From NCBI GenBank assembly GCA_036835325.1, contig DAITMF010000003.1, positions 45,339-109,338 on the forward strand: a stretch of DNA of 64,000 nt. The letters are read 5' to 3'. A model generated the notes under the pieces. It saw nothing but the letters and a program-made list of their open reading frames with translations, was not told where the DNA came from and ran no database searches. Origin of the DNA: CAMCHP01 sp036835325 (GTDB lineage: Bacteria > Bacteroidota > Bacteroidia > Flavobacteriales_D > Sanyastnellaceae). Shown one piece after another: positions 17,401 to 25,948 of the stretch. Positions within the stretch are counted from its first letter, which is position 1. Each line of letters starts with the position of its first letter. The position numbers and the translations under genes are program-made.

Positions 17401-20400
17401 TCAACGTGGCGCCGATTTCAACCATCGCGCTCAGTGGCAGCTTCGCCCTGTGCGTTGGCGAATGTGCCGACTTGGAGTTCACCGTCAACGATGGCACCGG
17501 GCCGTTCGACATCACCCTTTCTGGCGTCAACCACACCTTCACAGCCGCCGATATCTTGAACGGGGTGTACACCTTGCAGCTCTGCCCGGTTGCTAACGCC
17601 GTGTACACACTAACAGCGTACACCGATCAGGGCAATGGGTGTTCGGCCATCGCGCCGGGCTCTCAAGCTACTGTGAACGTGAGTGCTGTGCCTAGCGCCC
17701 AGTTCAGTGCGGCCAACGTTCTGCTGTGCGAGGGCCAAGCTGGCGATGTGGTGCTCAACCTCACACCTCCGGGGCTGCCGCTTGACGTGGTCATTGAAGA
17801 AGACATCAACGGCACAGTCACCGTCATCACAACAAATGGGGCGCTGAATGGCGATCTTTTTGTGTTTTCGCCTTCGGCGGATGCGCAGTACACCCTTACC
17901 TCAGTAACCGACCCTGCCAGTTTGTGTGCGTCTCAGCCCAACGCCCTGCTCGATGTTCAAGTAAACGGAACGCCACAAATCAGCTTGCCTGATACCTTGT
18001 GCACACTCAACGCAGCAAGCTTCCAAATCAGCTTTGAAATCACCGGAGGTGACCCGGCCACGTACGCAGTAGATGTGCCCGGAAACTTGGTTCCTTTGGT
18101 GCCCGGGCCGGGAGCGGTGTACACGAGTGATCCGCTGGTTCCGTCAGACGGCGCTGTATTTACTGTGACCGATGGCTTCAACTGCGGAAGCGTGGTGCTG
18201 CAAATCGACCCCTTCCAATGTCCGTCAAACACCTTCGCCGGAACCGTTGACACAACCCCTTTGCTTATTTGCGAGGATGGCGTGGTAAGCACCACCCAAA
18301 ACGGTGACGAAGTGCTTGACCCCGACGATGTGTTGTCGTACATCATTCATTCGTCGCCGAACGAGAGCTTGGGCATTGTGTACTTTGTGAGCGACCAGCC
18401 CTCATGGAACGCGGCTGACCTTGACTTTGGCAACACACTGCAGTACGGCACGACCTACTACCTCTCTGCCGTTGCCGGTGACGATGACGGCTCGGGCATT
18501 GTGAACCTCGGAGCGCCCAACGTGCATGTTTCATTCGGTATGCCTTTCACGGTGCTTGAAACACCTTCTGCGGCGCTTTCGGGCGATGCGACACTGTGCT
18601 TCGGTGAAAGCACCGATCTGCAAGTTGATTTCGCGGGCAGTGGTCCGTACACCATCGCGATTGAAAACAACGGTGTGCCTATCCTGGGTTCGCCGTTCAC
18701 CTTGGTAACTGACAACCCCTTCCTTATCAACGTAAATCAGGCCGGCAATTACCTCATCACGGCGGTATCGAATGAGGCCTGCCCAGGAACGACATCCGGC
18801 GCAGCCGACATTACCATCAATTCATTACCTACGGCAGTGCTGACCGGCGGAGGCTTGGTGTGCGATGGCGATAGCTTTGACCTCGACGTTGCCCTCACAG
18901 GCACTGCAGATTGGGACGTGACCTTTGGTCAAGACACTGACGGTGACGGCATTGCCGATGCGACTGAAACGGTCACCTTCGCCCAAGCGACCGGCGTGTA
19001 CAGCGTTACTCAAAGCGGCAATTACAGCGTAATCAGCGTAACCGATGCTACCGGCTGTGTGGGCCAAGGCGACGCTGCAGCTCTACCTGCGGTTGTTGAA
19101 GTGGTGCCCCTACCGGATGCTGAATTTGTTACCCAAGACGCCGATTTCTGCGCCGGAACTACCGTTGACATCACCGTTGAACTCACCGCTGGAACAGCGC
19201 CTTGGACCCTCGATTACGGCGTTGGCGGCGGACCAAACACCGCCCAAATCGCTGCCACGCCTTTTACCTTCCAAGCCGGTGTTGGCGGGTCAGTGTGCCT
19301 CAGCACCCTTACCGATGCCAACGGTTGTGTGGCCAATATCAATGAATGCATTGAACTGACCGAGATTCCTCTGCCAATTGCCGATGCCGGTGCCGGTGCC
19401 ACCGTGTGCACCGATGACACCTTTGTGCTCGGTGCCGCCGCACAACCGAACTACACCTACACGTGGTCACCTACCGACCACCTCGATGACGCCCAAGCCG
19501 CGCAGCCGGTGTTTACCGCCCCCGCAGTAAACGTTGCTGAAACCTTTACTTACAACGTGCTTGTTGAAGCCAATGGCTGTAGCGCCGAAGACGAAGTAAC
19601 CCTCACCGTGAACCCTTTGCCTACGGCTGATGCCGGCCCGGCGGGCTTCATTTGTGCCGGAGACCAATTTGGATTGTCTGCATCTGGTGGGGTTGATTAT
19701 TTGTGGACGGATGACGGCAGTTTTGTTGACCCCATCACCACCGCAAACCCCAACGTCGCACCCGGCATAACTGCAGTGTACGAAGTCACGGTCACCGATG
19801 CCAACGGATGTACAGCCATAGCCACAACGACCGTCACCGTACAAGACGCCCTTGCAGCCGTGGTTGATTTCACGCCTGAACTGTGTTTCGGGGTGTGCAA
19901 CGGCAGCATTTCGGTGACTCCGGCAGGCGGTTATGGTGGTTACAGCATTGCGTGGGATCAAGGCCTGGACGGCAATACCCAACAAAGCGACCTCTGTGAA
20001 GGCGACTACACCTACACTTTGACCGACTCTGAAGGGTGCAGTCTCTCTGAAACAATCAGCATCGTTGAATTGCCTGAGTACACGCTTGTGGATGCCATTG
20101 CGACGCCTACGCCGTGTTCAGGCTCATCTGACGGACAAATCGAAGTGGTGTCGCCCGAGGCGGTGAGTTTTACCATTGATCCTGCCGGAGGCAGCAATGC
20201 CACCGGCGTATTCTCAGGATTGCCCGCCGGTGACTACACCGTAACGGCAATAAACCCCGCCGGATGCGAGGCAAGTGTGCAATTGGTAATAACCGAGCTT
20301 TCTGCCCCAATCACCATGGAAGTAGGCTTCGAAATCCTCACCGTGTGTGTGGGCGATGTGGTTGATTTAACGGCCTTGGCACAAGGAGGGGATGGAAACT

Positions 20401-21626
20401 TCACCTACACGTGGTTCGCTCAACCCGATCCCCTCGGTGTGCTCTCGACCAGTAACCCGTACACTGTTGCAGTGAATGCCGGATTTACTTCCTACGTGAG
20501 GGCCGTTGATGGCAACGGCTGTTTTTCAGAGGTTCTCAGCTCAACCGTTGGTTTTGAAGATCCGATTAACGTTGAGCTCACCAATGTTCCGGCAGAGAGC
20601 ATTTGCTTTGGTGAATGTGTCACCTTCGAAGTTTCGGCTTCGGGCGGCGTTGGAGGCTACAGCTACGAATGGATGTCAAATGAAGCGGGAGGCACCGCTC
20701 TGGGAAGCTCTCCGAACCTTACGGATTGTCCGGAGGAGGTGATTACATCGCTTGAATACACCCTCACAGTTGAGGATGGCTGTGTGGAGCCCTTCGTGCT
20801 TACTGCATTTGTTGAGGTGCTTTCTATACCAACTCCGTTGTTTGGTTTCGATGTTAGCGAAGGGTGCTGGCCGCTAACGGTTGAATTTCAGAACCTGAGC
20901 GATACCTTATTTATGGGTTCGTGTGTGTGGGATTTTGGCGATGGAAACACATTGGCCAGTTGCGACACGGTGCTTCATGTGTACCAAGATCCGGGAGCGT
21001 TCACGCCGTCGCTCTCGGTGACCCACATCAATGGCTGTGAGGTAACGGCACCACTCGATGGCACCATTGACGTGCACGATTACCCGGTGGCCGATTTCAT
21101 CTGGGAGCCCGATTCATTGACCACGATTCAACCGGTTGCCTCGTTCATCAACCAAAGCAGCGATGATGCCATTTTGTTTGAGTGGGATTTCGTAGGGGTA
21201 GGCCAAAGCACCGATTTCGAACCGACCGTGATTTTCCCCGGCATTGATGGCACCGATTGGGTGGCGTGTTTGCGGGTAGAGAACATCCACGGTTGTCCGG
21301 ATACGGTGTGCAAAGAGATCCAAATGATCAGCGAAGTGCTGGTGTACGTCCCTTCGGCGTTCACGCCCGACAACGACGGCATCAATGAAGTCTTCCGGCC
21401 GGTGATTGGCGGTGGTGTTCTGGCAGAGAACTACGAGTTCAGCATTTGGAACCGCTGGGGCGAGCAGGTGTTTGTCACCAATGACCCGACGGAGGCGTGG
21501 ACCGGCTCTGTGCAGCGAGGTGATTATTACGTCCAAATCGACGCCTACATCTGGAAGCTGAAGTACCGCGAGGTCGAAACGGGCAACGACCGCGAGCTTG
21601 AAGGTCACGTTGTGGTCATCCGCTAA
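14427..21626 (+). CDS. Giant secreted Ig-like repeat protein, T9SS type B (gliding-type) sorting domain
   Basis: This 2399-residue protein starts with a signal peptide (MKSLYTLLSVVLLCTAFTVRGN). An N-terminal domain (about 22-290; ILGGHITYECLGGNNYGVTLTIYKDCFG) is often seen at the head of such proteins. About 1,600 residues of tandem beta-sandwich repeats follow, each roughly 80-110 residues, with recurring signatures (ATICEGD, GVGPFTV, TTYTLELVTD; later ANGCSAEDEVTLTVNPLPTADAG). A PKD-like domain (about 2155-2230) precedes the C-terminal gliding-motility-associated domain (PSAFTPDNDGINEVFRPVI ... FSIWNRWGEQVF). Long Cys-containing repeats suggest an adhesin-like surface filament. Phe1147-Asp1152 are encoded by a dispersed-repeat copy (17865-17883). 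Confidence 0.82.
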   Translation: MKSLYTLLSVVLLCTAFTVRGNHILGGHITYECLGGNNYGVTLTIYKDCFGATLAVPTENLFFIPNTGCTIPFSANIPLTGEVEISDLCASEIVNSSCSGGFIPGAQQLTYYGEVNLNPGCTWQIQWASGDWNYFINMDNSFLPTAFLATDLDPTTVGCASSIEIVTPNPINYSCTGAPVVYDIVVSNPNNYDLAFSLVCPLTTAGVTAPITAPCNDPIPGMTIDPNTGQIGFTSPMMFGNYVTAVSIDMFDNGDYVGTVTESIAFTIRLCTVTPTTFQAPLLQDVLNGTLAAVDEVTACVGDSVCVSVVGSNTNIFRTVTMTTDFGTVFPTGDFTTTGNNPVTGRFCVVATDAMVGSNLITVGIIDDACVNPSSAQDQFTVTISPGAFFGIPDTTICFGSTVEITGLGDTQFNWSVLSGDPAPGFVGNGPVQNLSPDTDTQIQIQSVNGVAGCPLTDVLNIFVSLAEVALVGTNESCAGNDGSIDLTVSGGSGNYTYDWPAIPSAVQDPNGLTGGNYEVTVTDAGLNFVCTRTESITLTSTPPPAGSISGDATICEGDCTDITFAFTGVGPFTVNLRNEQTGALEATGALNDGDTFQVCPTVTTTYTLELVTDANVPACTYAIETQVTITVRPSVTAGFVLPTAICGGESADLELSIDQPGNFVVTYTPNTGTPASPATATDGNLVAVTPAATTNYQVTSVEYTDAPACPGVVLAPVTLTVDPLPTLGVTAVATICEGDAVSLTLNLTGAGPWEVVHDYASAASPLVVNASPFTWNLPVSPAQSTTINFSSVTDVGAGCVAAVALISAINVNPLPGGSLANDATLCEDESADLTFTFTGIGPYTIQWSDGTTNFTNFGANTGLVQSVTPAQTTTYCLDLITDTNGCEFAPVSCVDITVIPAATAEFNGSSADICINDCADLAFTFSTGVGPYEVEYTVAGSSGSATTTAVFNAGDLLNLCPTESVTVTLNSVFDQGSNCAVDISTAQPFAINVAPISTIALSGSFALCVGECADLEFTVNDGTGPFDITLSGVNHTFTAADILNGVYTLQLCPVANAVYTLTAYTDQGNGCSAIAPGSQATVNVSAVPSAQFSAANVLLCEGQAGDVVLNLTPPGLPLDVVIEEDINGTVTVITTNGALNGDLFVFSPSADAQYTLTSVTDPASLCASQPNALLDVQVNGTPQISLPDTLCTLNAASFQISFEITGGDPATYAVDVPGNLVPLVPGPGAVYTSDPLVPSDGAVFTVTDGFNCGSVVLQIDPFQCPSNTFAGTVDTTPLLICEDGVVSTTQNGDEVLDPDDVLSYIIHSSPNESLGIVYFVSDQPSWNAADLDFGNTLQYGTTYYLSAVAGDDDGSGIVNLGAPNVHVSFGMPFTVLETPSAALSGDATLCFGESTDLQVDFAGSGPYTIAIENNGVPILGSPFTLVTDNPFLINVNQAGNYLITAVSNEACPGTTSGAADITINSLPTAVLTGGGLVCDGDSFDLDVALTGTADWDVTFGQDTDGDGIADATETVTFAQATGVYSVTQSGNYSVISVTDATGCVGQGDAAALPAVVEVVPLPDAEFVTQDADFCAGTTVDITVELTAGTAPWTLDYGVGGGPNTAQIAATPFTFQAGVGGSVCLSTLTDANGCVANINECIELTEIPLPIADAGAGATVCTDDTFVLGAAAQPNYTYTWSPTDHLDDAQAAQPVFTAPAVNVAETFTYNVLVEANGCSAEDEVTLTVNPLPTADAGPAGFICAGDQFGLSASGGVDYLWTDDGSFVDPITTANPNVAPGITAVYEVTVTDANGCTAIATTTVTVQDALAAVVDFTPELCFGVCNGSISVTPAGGYGGYSIAWDQGLDGNTQQSDLCEGDYTYTLTDSEGCSLSETISIVELPEYTLVDAIATPTPCSGSSDGQIEVVSPEAVSFTIDPAGGSNATGVFSGLPAGDYTVTAINPAGCEASVQLVITELSAPITMEVGFEILTVCVGDVVDLTALAQGGDGNFTYTWFAQPDPLGVLSTSNPYTVAVNAGFTSYVRAVDGNGCFSEVLSSTVGFEDPINVELTNVPAESICFGECVTFEVSASGGVGGYSYEWMSNEAGGTALGSSPNLTDCPEEVITSLEYTLTVEDGCVEPFVLTAFVEVLSIPTPLFGFDVSEGCWPLTVEFQNLSDTLFMGSCVWDFGDGNTLASCDTVLHVYQDPGAFTPSLSVTHINGCEVTAPLDGTIDVHDYPVADFIWEPDSLTTIQPVASFINQSSDDAILFEWDFVGVGQSTDFEPTVIFPGIDGTDWVACLRVENIHGCPDTVCKEIQMISEVLVYVPSAFTPDNDGINEVFRPVIGGGVLAENYEFSIWNRWGEQVFVTNDPTEAWTGSVQRGDYYVQIDAYIWKLKYREVETGNDRELEGHVVVIR
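17865..17883 (+). repeat. Dispersed repeat copy inside the giant surface-protein gene
   Basis: Exact TTTTCGCCTTCGGCGGATG, in frame, encoding FSPSAD in one Ig-like repeat. Confidence 0.7.
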
Positions 21627-21717
21627 GGCGGATCCCCCTGCCATTCATCGAAGAAACCGAAAGTCAGAATCCCAAGGATTAGGGTTTTTCCGCAACCGAT
21701 GGTATTTCATTGTGTTG

Positions 21718-21725
21718 TAACTTTA
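21718..21725 (+). promoter_or_regulatory. Candidate -7 box for the M43 protease gene
   Basis: TAACTTTA, one mismatch from TAnnTTTG, about 18 nt before the ATG at 21744. Confidence 0.35.
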
Positions 21726-21743
21726 GTGCCCTTGTAAACCTGT

Positions 21744-23834
21744 ATGATGAGAAATTTTACGTCGACCTTCGTTCTGCTTGGTGTGTTGTTGATGGGATGG
21801 AGCCCCGTTTCTGCCCAAGAAATTTTGTATTGCGGGCAAACCGAGCAAACCGAAAAGCTATTCAACCGCTTCCCGCATCTGCGCCATGACGCCGAGACGT
21901 TGGAAGCCGAAATGGATGAATCAGCACGGAATTTTCGCGGCGGAGGTGCCACCGATGAGGTGCTTTACATCCCTGTGGTGTTTCACATCATCCACAACGG
22001 AGGACAGGAAAACATTTCGGATGAACAGATTTACAGCGCGATGGAGGTGCTCAACCGCGATTTCCGTGCGTTGAACCCTGACCTTTCACAGGTTGTGGCT
22101 GAGTTTGCCGACATCACGGCCGACATCGCCATTGAATTTCGTTTGGCCAAGCGTGACCCGCAAGGCAACTGCACCAAAGGCATTGTGCGTGTGCAAAGTC
22201 CGCTAACCACTGAAGGGGGTGATCAAATGAAAGGCCTGAGTTACTGGCCGCGTAACCGCTACATGAACGTTTGGGTATGCGCTGAAGCCGGAGGCGCTGC
22301 CGGATACACCTTTTTGCCTAGCTCAGTGAATTCGCCCAACATGGCACCGATTGACGGCATTGTGCTTTTGCACAACTACACCGGCAACATAGGCACCAGC
22401 AACAACCTGCGCTCACGCACCTTGACCCACGAAGTGGGCCACTGGCTCAACCTCCGCCACACATGGGGCGCCGGAAACACCCCCGGACAGCAATCAAACT
22501 GCGATCAAGACGATGGCGTTGACGATACCCCAAACACCATCGGCTGGCAATCGTGCAACACGGCCGCTCAATCGTGCGGTACACTTGATAACGTGCAGAA
22601 CTATATGGATTATAGCTACTGCTTCCGCATGTTTACCCTAGGGCAGAAAGACCGCATGCGCGATGCAGCACTCTCAGGCGTTGCACAGCGCAATCAGCTC
22701 ATCACCGAAAGCAACCACAACTTCACCGGTATCTTCGAAGAAGACGTGCTCTGCGCAGCCGATTTCTTCGCCGATGAACTCATCACCTGTGTGGGGGAAG
22801 AGGTTCAGTTCTTTGACGAGTCGTTCCATGTGGTAAATGGATGGACGTGGGAATTCGGTGACGGACAAGTTATTGCGGGTGCTGACCCCGAGGTGTACAG
22901 CAACCCTGTAGTTGTGTTTGATCAACCCGGAACCTACTCGGTAACCCTCACCGTTACCAACGGAACCGAAGAACTCACCGTTACCCGCGAGAACTACGTA
23001 CGTGTGCTCCCGACTGCCGCCTACCCTTCGCCCTACGCGGAAGGATTTGAAGCCGGGCTCAGCGAACAAGACTGGTTCATTGAGAACACCGGGAACGACC
23101 TCACCTGGGAGCTCACAGGCCTCGCGGCCTTTGAAGGCGACCGCTCGGTGCGCCTGCGCAATGTGAACAACGCCATCGACGGCAACATTGACAACCTCAT
23201 CTCAACCACCATTGACCTCAGTGGTGCTACCAGCGCTGAAATCAGCTACCGCTGGGCCTATGCCAACCGCAATAACGAAACCGACGACCGCCTACGCGTG
23301 AGCATCTCCCGCGATTGCGGAAAAACATGGGTGCTGCGCAAAATGCACCGCGGCTTGAGCGATTTGCCCACCGTTCCTCCGCAAAACGCATCGTTCACCC
23401 CGAGCGGACAAGGCGACTGGGATTTCAACGCCATTTCAATAGCCAACGAAGATTTCCTCTTGAACAACTTCCGTGTGAAGTTTGAGTTTGAGGGCCGTGG
23501 AGGAAACAACATGTACCTTGACAACATCAACATCGTGGCGTTTGGACAAGACGGGACAAGCGTGTATGACATTGCATCGAACGATGCATTCCGCATCTAC
23601 CCAAATCCAGCCGATCAGGAGTTGACGCTCGAGTACACGCTTGCCGCAACCGAAGAGGTGCGCATTTCACTGCACGATGCCCTCGGTCGCGAAGTGCGGT
23701 TGCTCAGCGATGCCAGGCAGCAAGGCGGTCAGTACCGTTTGCCGATTCAACGCGAAGCGCTTGCATCAGGCATCTACGTGGTACGCGTGCAGATGGCCGA
23801 CCGCGTGAACGCCCTACGCGTGGTGTTCAAGTAA
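21744..23834 (+). CDS. Secreted zinc metalloprotease, M43 (pappalysin/cytophagalysin) type, with PKD and T9SS type A domains
   Basis: This 696-residue secreted protease has a signal peptide (MMRNFTSTFVLLGVLLMGWSPVSAQ), a propeptide-like stretch with no motif I recognise, and a metzincin catalytic domain with HEVGHWLNLRHTW, the full HEXXHXXGXXH-type zinc site, near residues 228-240. The Met-turn is in NYMDYSYCFRMFTLGQ. A PKD domain follows (about 350-420, WTWEFGDGQVIAG ... PGTYSVTLTVTNG), then a jelly-roll binding domain (about 430-595), then a T9SS type A sorting domain (FRIYPNPADQELTLEYT ... ASGIYVVRVQM ... LRVVFK). It probably degrades proteins outside the cell. It is a monocistronic unit convergent with miaE. 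Confidence 0.87.
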   Translation: MMRNFTSTFVLLGVLLMGWSPVSAQEILYCGQTEQTEKLFNRFPHLRHDAETLEAEMDESARNFRGGGATDEVLYIPVVFHIIHNGGQENISDEQIYSAMEVLNRDFRALNPDLSQVVAEFADITADIAIEFRLAKRDPQGNCTKGIVRVQSPLTTEGGDQMKGLSYWPRNRYMNVWVCAEAGGAAGYTFLPSSVNSPNMAPIDGIVLLHNYTGNIGTSNNLRSRTLTHEVGHWLNLRHTWGAGNTPGQQSNCDQDDGVDDTPNTIGWQSCNTAAQSCGTLDNVQNYMDYSYCFRMFTLGQKDRMRDAALSGVAQRNQLITESNHNFTGIFEEDVLCAADFFADELITCVGEEVQFFDESFHVVNGWTWEFGDGQVIAGADPEVYSNPVVVFDQPGTYSVTLTVTNGTEELTVTRENYVRVLPTAAYPSPYAEGFEAGLSEQDWFIENTGNDLTWELTGLAAFEGDRSVRLRNVNNAIDGNIDNLISTTIDLSGATSAEISYRWAYANRNNETDDRLRVSISRDCGKTWVLRKMHRGLSDLPTVPPQNASFTPSGQGDWDFNAISIANEDFLLNNFRVKFEFEGRGGNNMYLDNINIVAFGQDGTSVYDIASNDAFRIYPNPADQELTLEYTLAATEEVRISLHDALGREVRLLSDARQQGGQYRLPIQREALASGIYVVRVQMADRVNALRVVFK

Positions 23835-23851
23835 GCGAACCGGACTTTTAC

Positions 23852-24454
23852 TTACCCGTGCATGGTTTCCTTGCGTCCGTATTTGGACATGAGTGAGGCC
23901 TCGTAGTCCAAGAACTCTTTCCAGCGCTGGTCAACGTCGACCTTGCCGCCGTATTGGCGCGCAAACTGGATGAACGTAGTGTAGTGGCCGGCTTCTGAGA
24001 TCATTAGCTCGCGGTAGAAGTTGCGTAAATCGCCGTCGTCAACCGTTTCAGAGAGCATGCGGAAACGCTCGCACGAGCGCGCTTCAATCATGGCTGCGAA
24101 GAGCAAGCGGTCAACCAACTGCTGTTCTCGGGTGCCGCCCTTTTTGATGAATGCCGCCAAGTCGTGCACGTAGGGGTCTTTGCGCTCAGGGCCGAGAACC
24201 CAACCGCGTTCCTTGATCTTGGTGTGCACCATGCCGAAGTGCTCCATTTCTTCCAGCGAAATGCGCGTGAGCTCCTCGACCAAATCGGTGAGCTCAGGGT
24301 AGCGCACAATGGTTGAAATCGCGTTTGACGCTGCTTTTTGCTCGCACCACGCGTGGTCGGTGAGGACTTCCGACAAATTGGTTTTGGCCAGTTCGGCCCA
24401 GCGTGGATCGGTTGGGAGTTTCAATCCCAGCATCACTTTTTCGTGCTTCTCCAT
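23852..24454 (-). CDS. miaE: tRNA-(ms2io6A) hydroxylase MiaE
   Basis: MiaE is a diiron monooxygenase that hydroxylates the isopentenyl group of ms2i6A at position 37 of tRNAs reading U-starting codons. The 200-residue helical-bundle protein carries the expected ligand motifs: DHAWCEQKAA, EEMEHFGMVH, MIEARSCERF and ISEAGHYTTF. Length is typical. A -7 box (24459-24466) sits only 4 nt before the ATG, so the transcript is probably leaderless. SelO upstream ends 26 nt before this start. Confidence 0.88.
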   Translation of the reverse strand: MEKHEKVMLGLKLPTDPRWAELAKTNLSEVLTDHAWCEQKAASNAISTIVRYPELTDLVEELTRISLEEMEHFGMVHTKIKERGWVLGPERKDPYVHDLAAFIKKGGTREQQLVDRLLFAAMIEARSCERFRMLSETVDDGDLRNFYRELMISEAGHYTTFIQFARQYGGKVDVDQRWKEFLDYEASLMSKYGRKETMHG

Positions 24455-24458
24455 GGTG

Positions 24459-24466
24459 CAAAATTA
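24459..24466 (-). promoter_or_regulatory. -7 box of miaE, 4 nt before the start codon
   Basis: TAATTTTG on the minus strand matches TAnnTTTG, followed by CACC and ATG. Transcription would start at or within the start codon. Confidence 0.55.
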
Positions 24467-24479
24467 GCGAATGCGCCCT

Positions 24480-25937
24480 TTAGGTACCGCAGTAGGTTTT
24501 GTAGCTTCCGCTTCCTTCCGGAGGAAGACCACGGAGGTTCAGCACATCTGCTTGCGCATCGTACGGTCGGCTTAGGGTGTGCAGCGCGAGGTGAAAGCTC
24601 TCCATCCGTCCATCCCTTGCCTGTGACAAAAGCTCCTCAACCACGTGGTTTCGAGCGATGAAGAAAGGGTTGGCCTTCGCCATGAGGCGTTGTGCCTCGG
24701 CCATGCCATTGGGGTTTGCGGCCACGCGTTTCCGCCAAGCGGCCATCCATCCCTGAAAAAAATCAGCAGTTTCATCAACCCCTTCAACCGGCTCTTCGTT
24801 GCGAAGAAAGGCGAAGGTATTTGTGTAATCGAAACCATTTTTCTCCATTCCATCCAAAAGCGATTGCACCAATGCGGCATCGCCGGGATCAGAAGTCGCC
24901 AGGCCGAGTTTGCCGCGCATCATCGCCAGCCACGCCTCAGCATAGCGGCTTTTGAAGGTGTTCAACACCTCTTGTGCACGGGCAATGGCGGTATCTTGGT
25001 CAGGATGGATGCCCGGGAGCAAGGCACCGGCCAAGCACGCCAGATTCCAGTGCGCGATGCGCGGCTGTTGGCCGTAAGCGTAACGTCCGGCAGTGTCGAT
25101 GGAGCTGAACACAGTTGACGGACTGTACGCATTCATGAACGCGCAGGGGCCGTAATCGTAGGTCACGCCCGCAATGCCCATGTTGTCGGTGTTCATCACT
25201 CCGTGGATGAAGCCTACGCGCATCCAATCGACCACCAAGGCGATCTGCCGCTCCATCACGGCATCGAGGAAGACGAGCGCAGTGTTTTCAGCCGTTTTCA
25301 ATTCGGGGTAGTGGCGCTCAACAGCGTAATCGAGGAGGGTGCAGACGGCCTCATCGCCGACGAAATTGCGCGCATATTCAAAGCTACCCACGCGGAGGTG
25401 GCTCTCCATTACGCGTGTGAGTAATGCGCCGTCGTTAACGGTTTCGCGCAGCACCGGCTCGCCGGTGGCCACCACCGCCAAGCTGCGCGAAGTGCGGATG
25501 CCCAAGTGGTGCATAGCCTCGCTGATGAGGTATTCGCGCAGCATAGAGTAGAGGGTGGCTTTGCCATCGCCCCGGCGCGAGTACGGCGTTTTTCCCGAGC
25601 CCTTGAACTGGAGGTCAAACCGCTCGCCGGATGGCGTCAGTTGCTCACCAAGCACAGTGGCGCGGCCATCGCCCAGCATCGTGAAATGTCCGAACTGGTG
25701 ACCGGCGTAAGCCTGCGCAAACGGATGCGCGCCCTCCGGCAAGCGGTTGCCCGAGAAGTAGGCGGCCAGTTCGTCGTTGGAGGCGGTATCGGCACGCAGG
25801 CCGAGTTGGTTGGCCAAGCGCCGATTGAAGAGCACCAGCTTGGGATCAGGCGCATGTTCGGGCAGCACGTGGCTGTAAAACGCGTCAGGTAAACGGGTGT
25901 AGGTCGATGAAAGGTTCCACCCTTGAATTGCGGGCAT
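24480..25937 (-). CDS. selO: SelO/YdiU family protein adenylyltransferase
   Basis: SelO pseudokinases transfer AMP from ATP to Ser, Thr or Tyr of proteins in redox control. The 485-residue protein shows family blocks GDGRATVLGEQ, RFDLQFKGSGKTPYSRRGDGKA, the active-site Asn/Asp region HGVMNTDNMGIAGVTYDYGPCAFMN and RIAHWNLACLAGALLP. It ends in YKTYCGT, placing a Cys two residues before the C-terminus where eukaryotic SelO carries selenocysteine. Start and length are normal. It lies 11 nt downstream of the LamG gene on the same strand, so co-transcription is possible though the functions look unrelated. Confidence 0.87.
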   Translation of the reverse strand: MPAIQGWNLSSTYTRLPDAFYSHVLPEHAPDPKLVLFNRRLANQLGLRADTASNDELAAYFSGNRLPEGAHPFAQAYAGHQFGHFTMLGDGRATVLGEQLTPSGERFDLQFKGSGKTPYSRRGDGKATLYSMLREYLISEAMHHLGIRTSRSLAVVATGEPVLRETVNDGALLTRVMESHLRVGSFEYARNFVGDEAVCTLLDYAVERHYPELKTAENTALVFLDAVMERQIALVVDWMRVGFIHGVMNTDNMGIAGVTYDYGPCAFMNAYSPSTVFSSIDTAGRYAYGQQPRIAHWNLACLAGALLPGIHPDQDTAIARAQEVLNTFKSRYAEAWLAMMRGKLGLATSDPGDAALVQSLLDGMEKNGFDYTNTFAFLRNEEPVEGVDETADFFQGWMAAWRKRVAANPNGMAEAQRLMAKANPFFIARNHVVEELLSQARDGRMESFHLALHTLSRPYDAQADVLNLRGLPPEGSGSYKTYCGT

Positions 25938-25948
25938 TGTGGTGCGGA

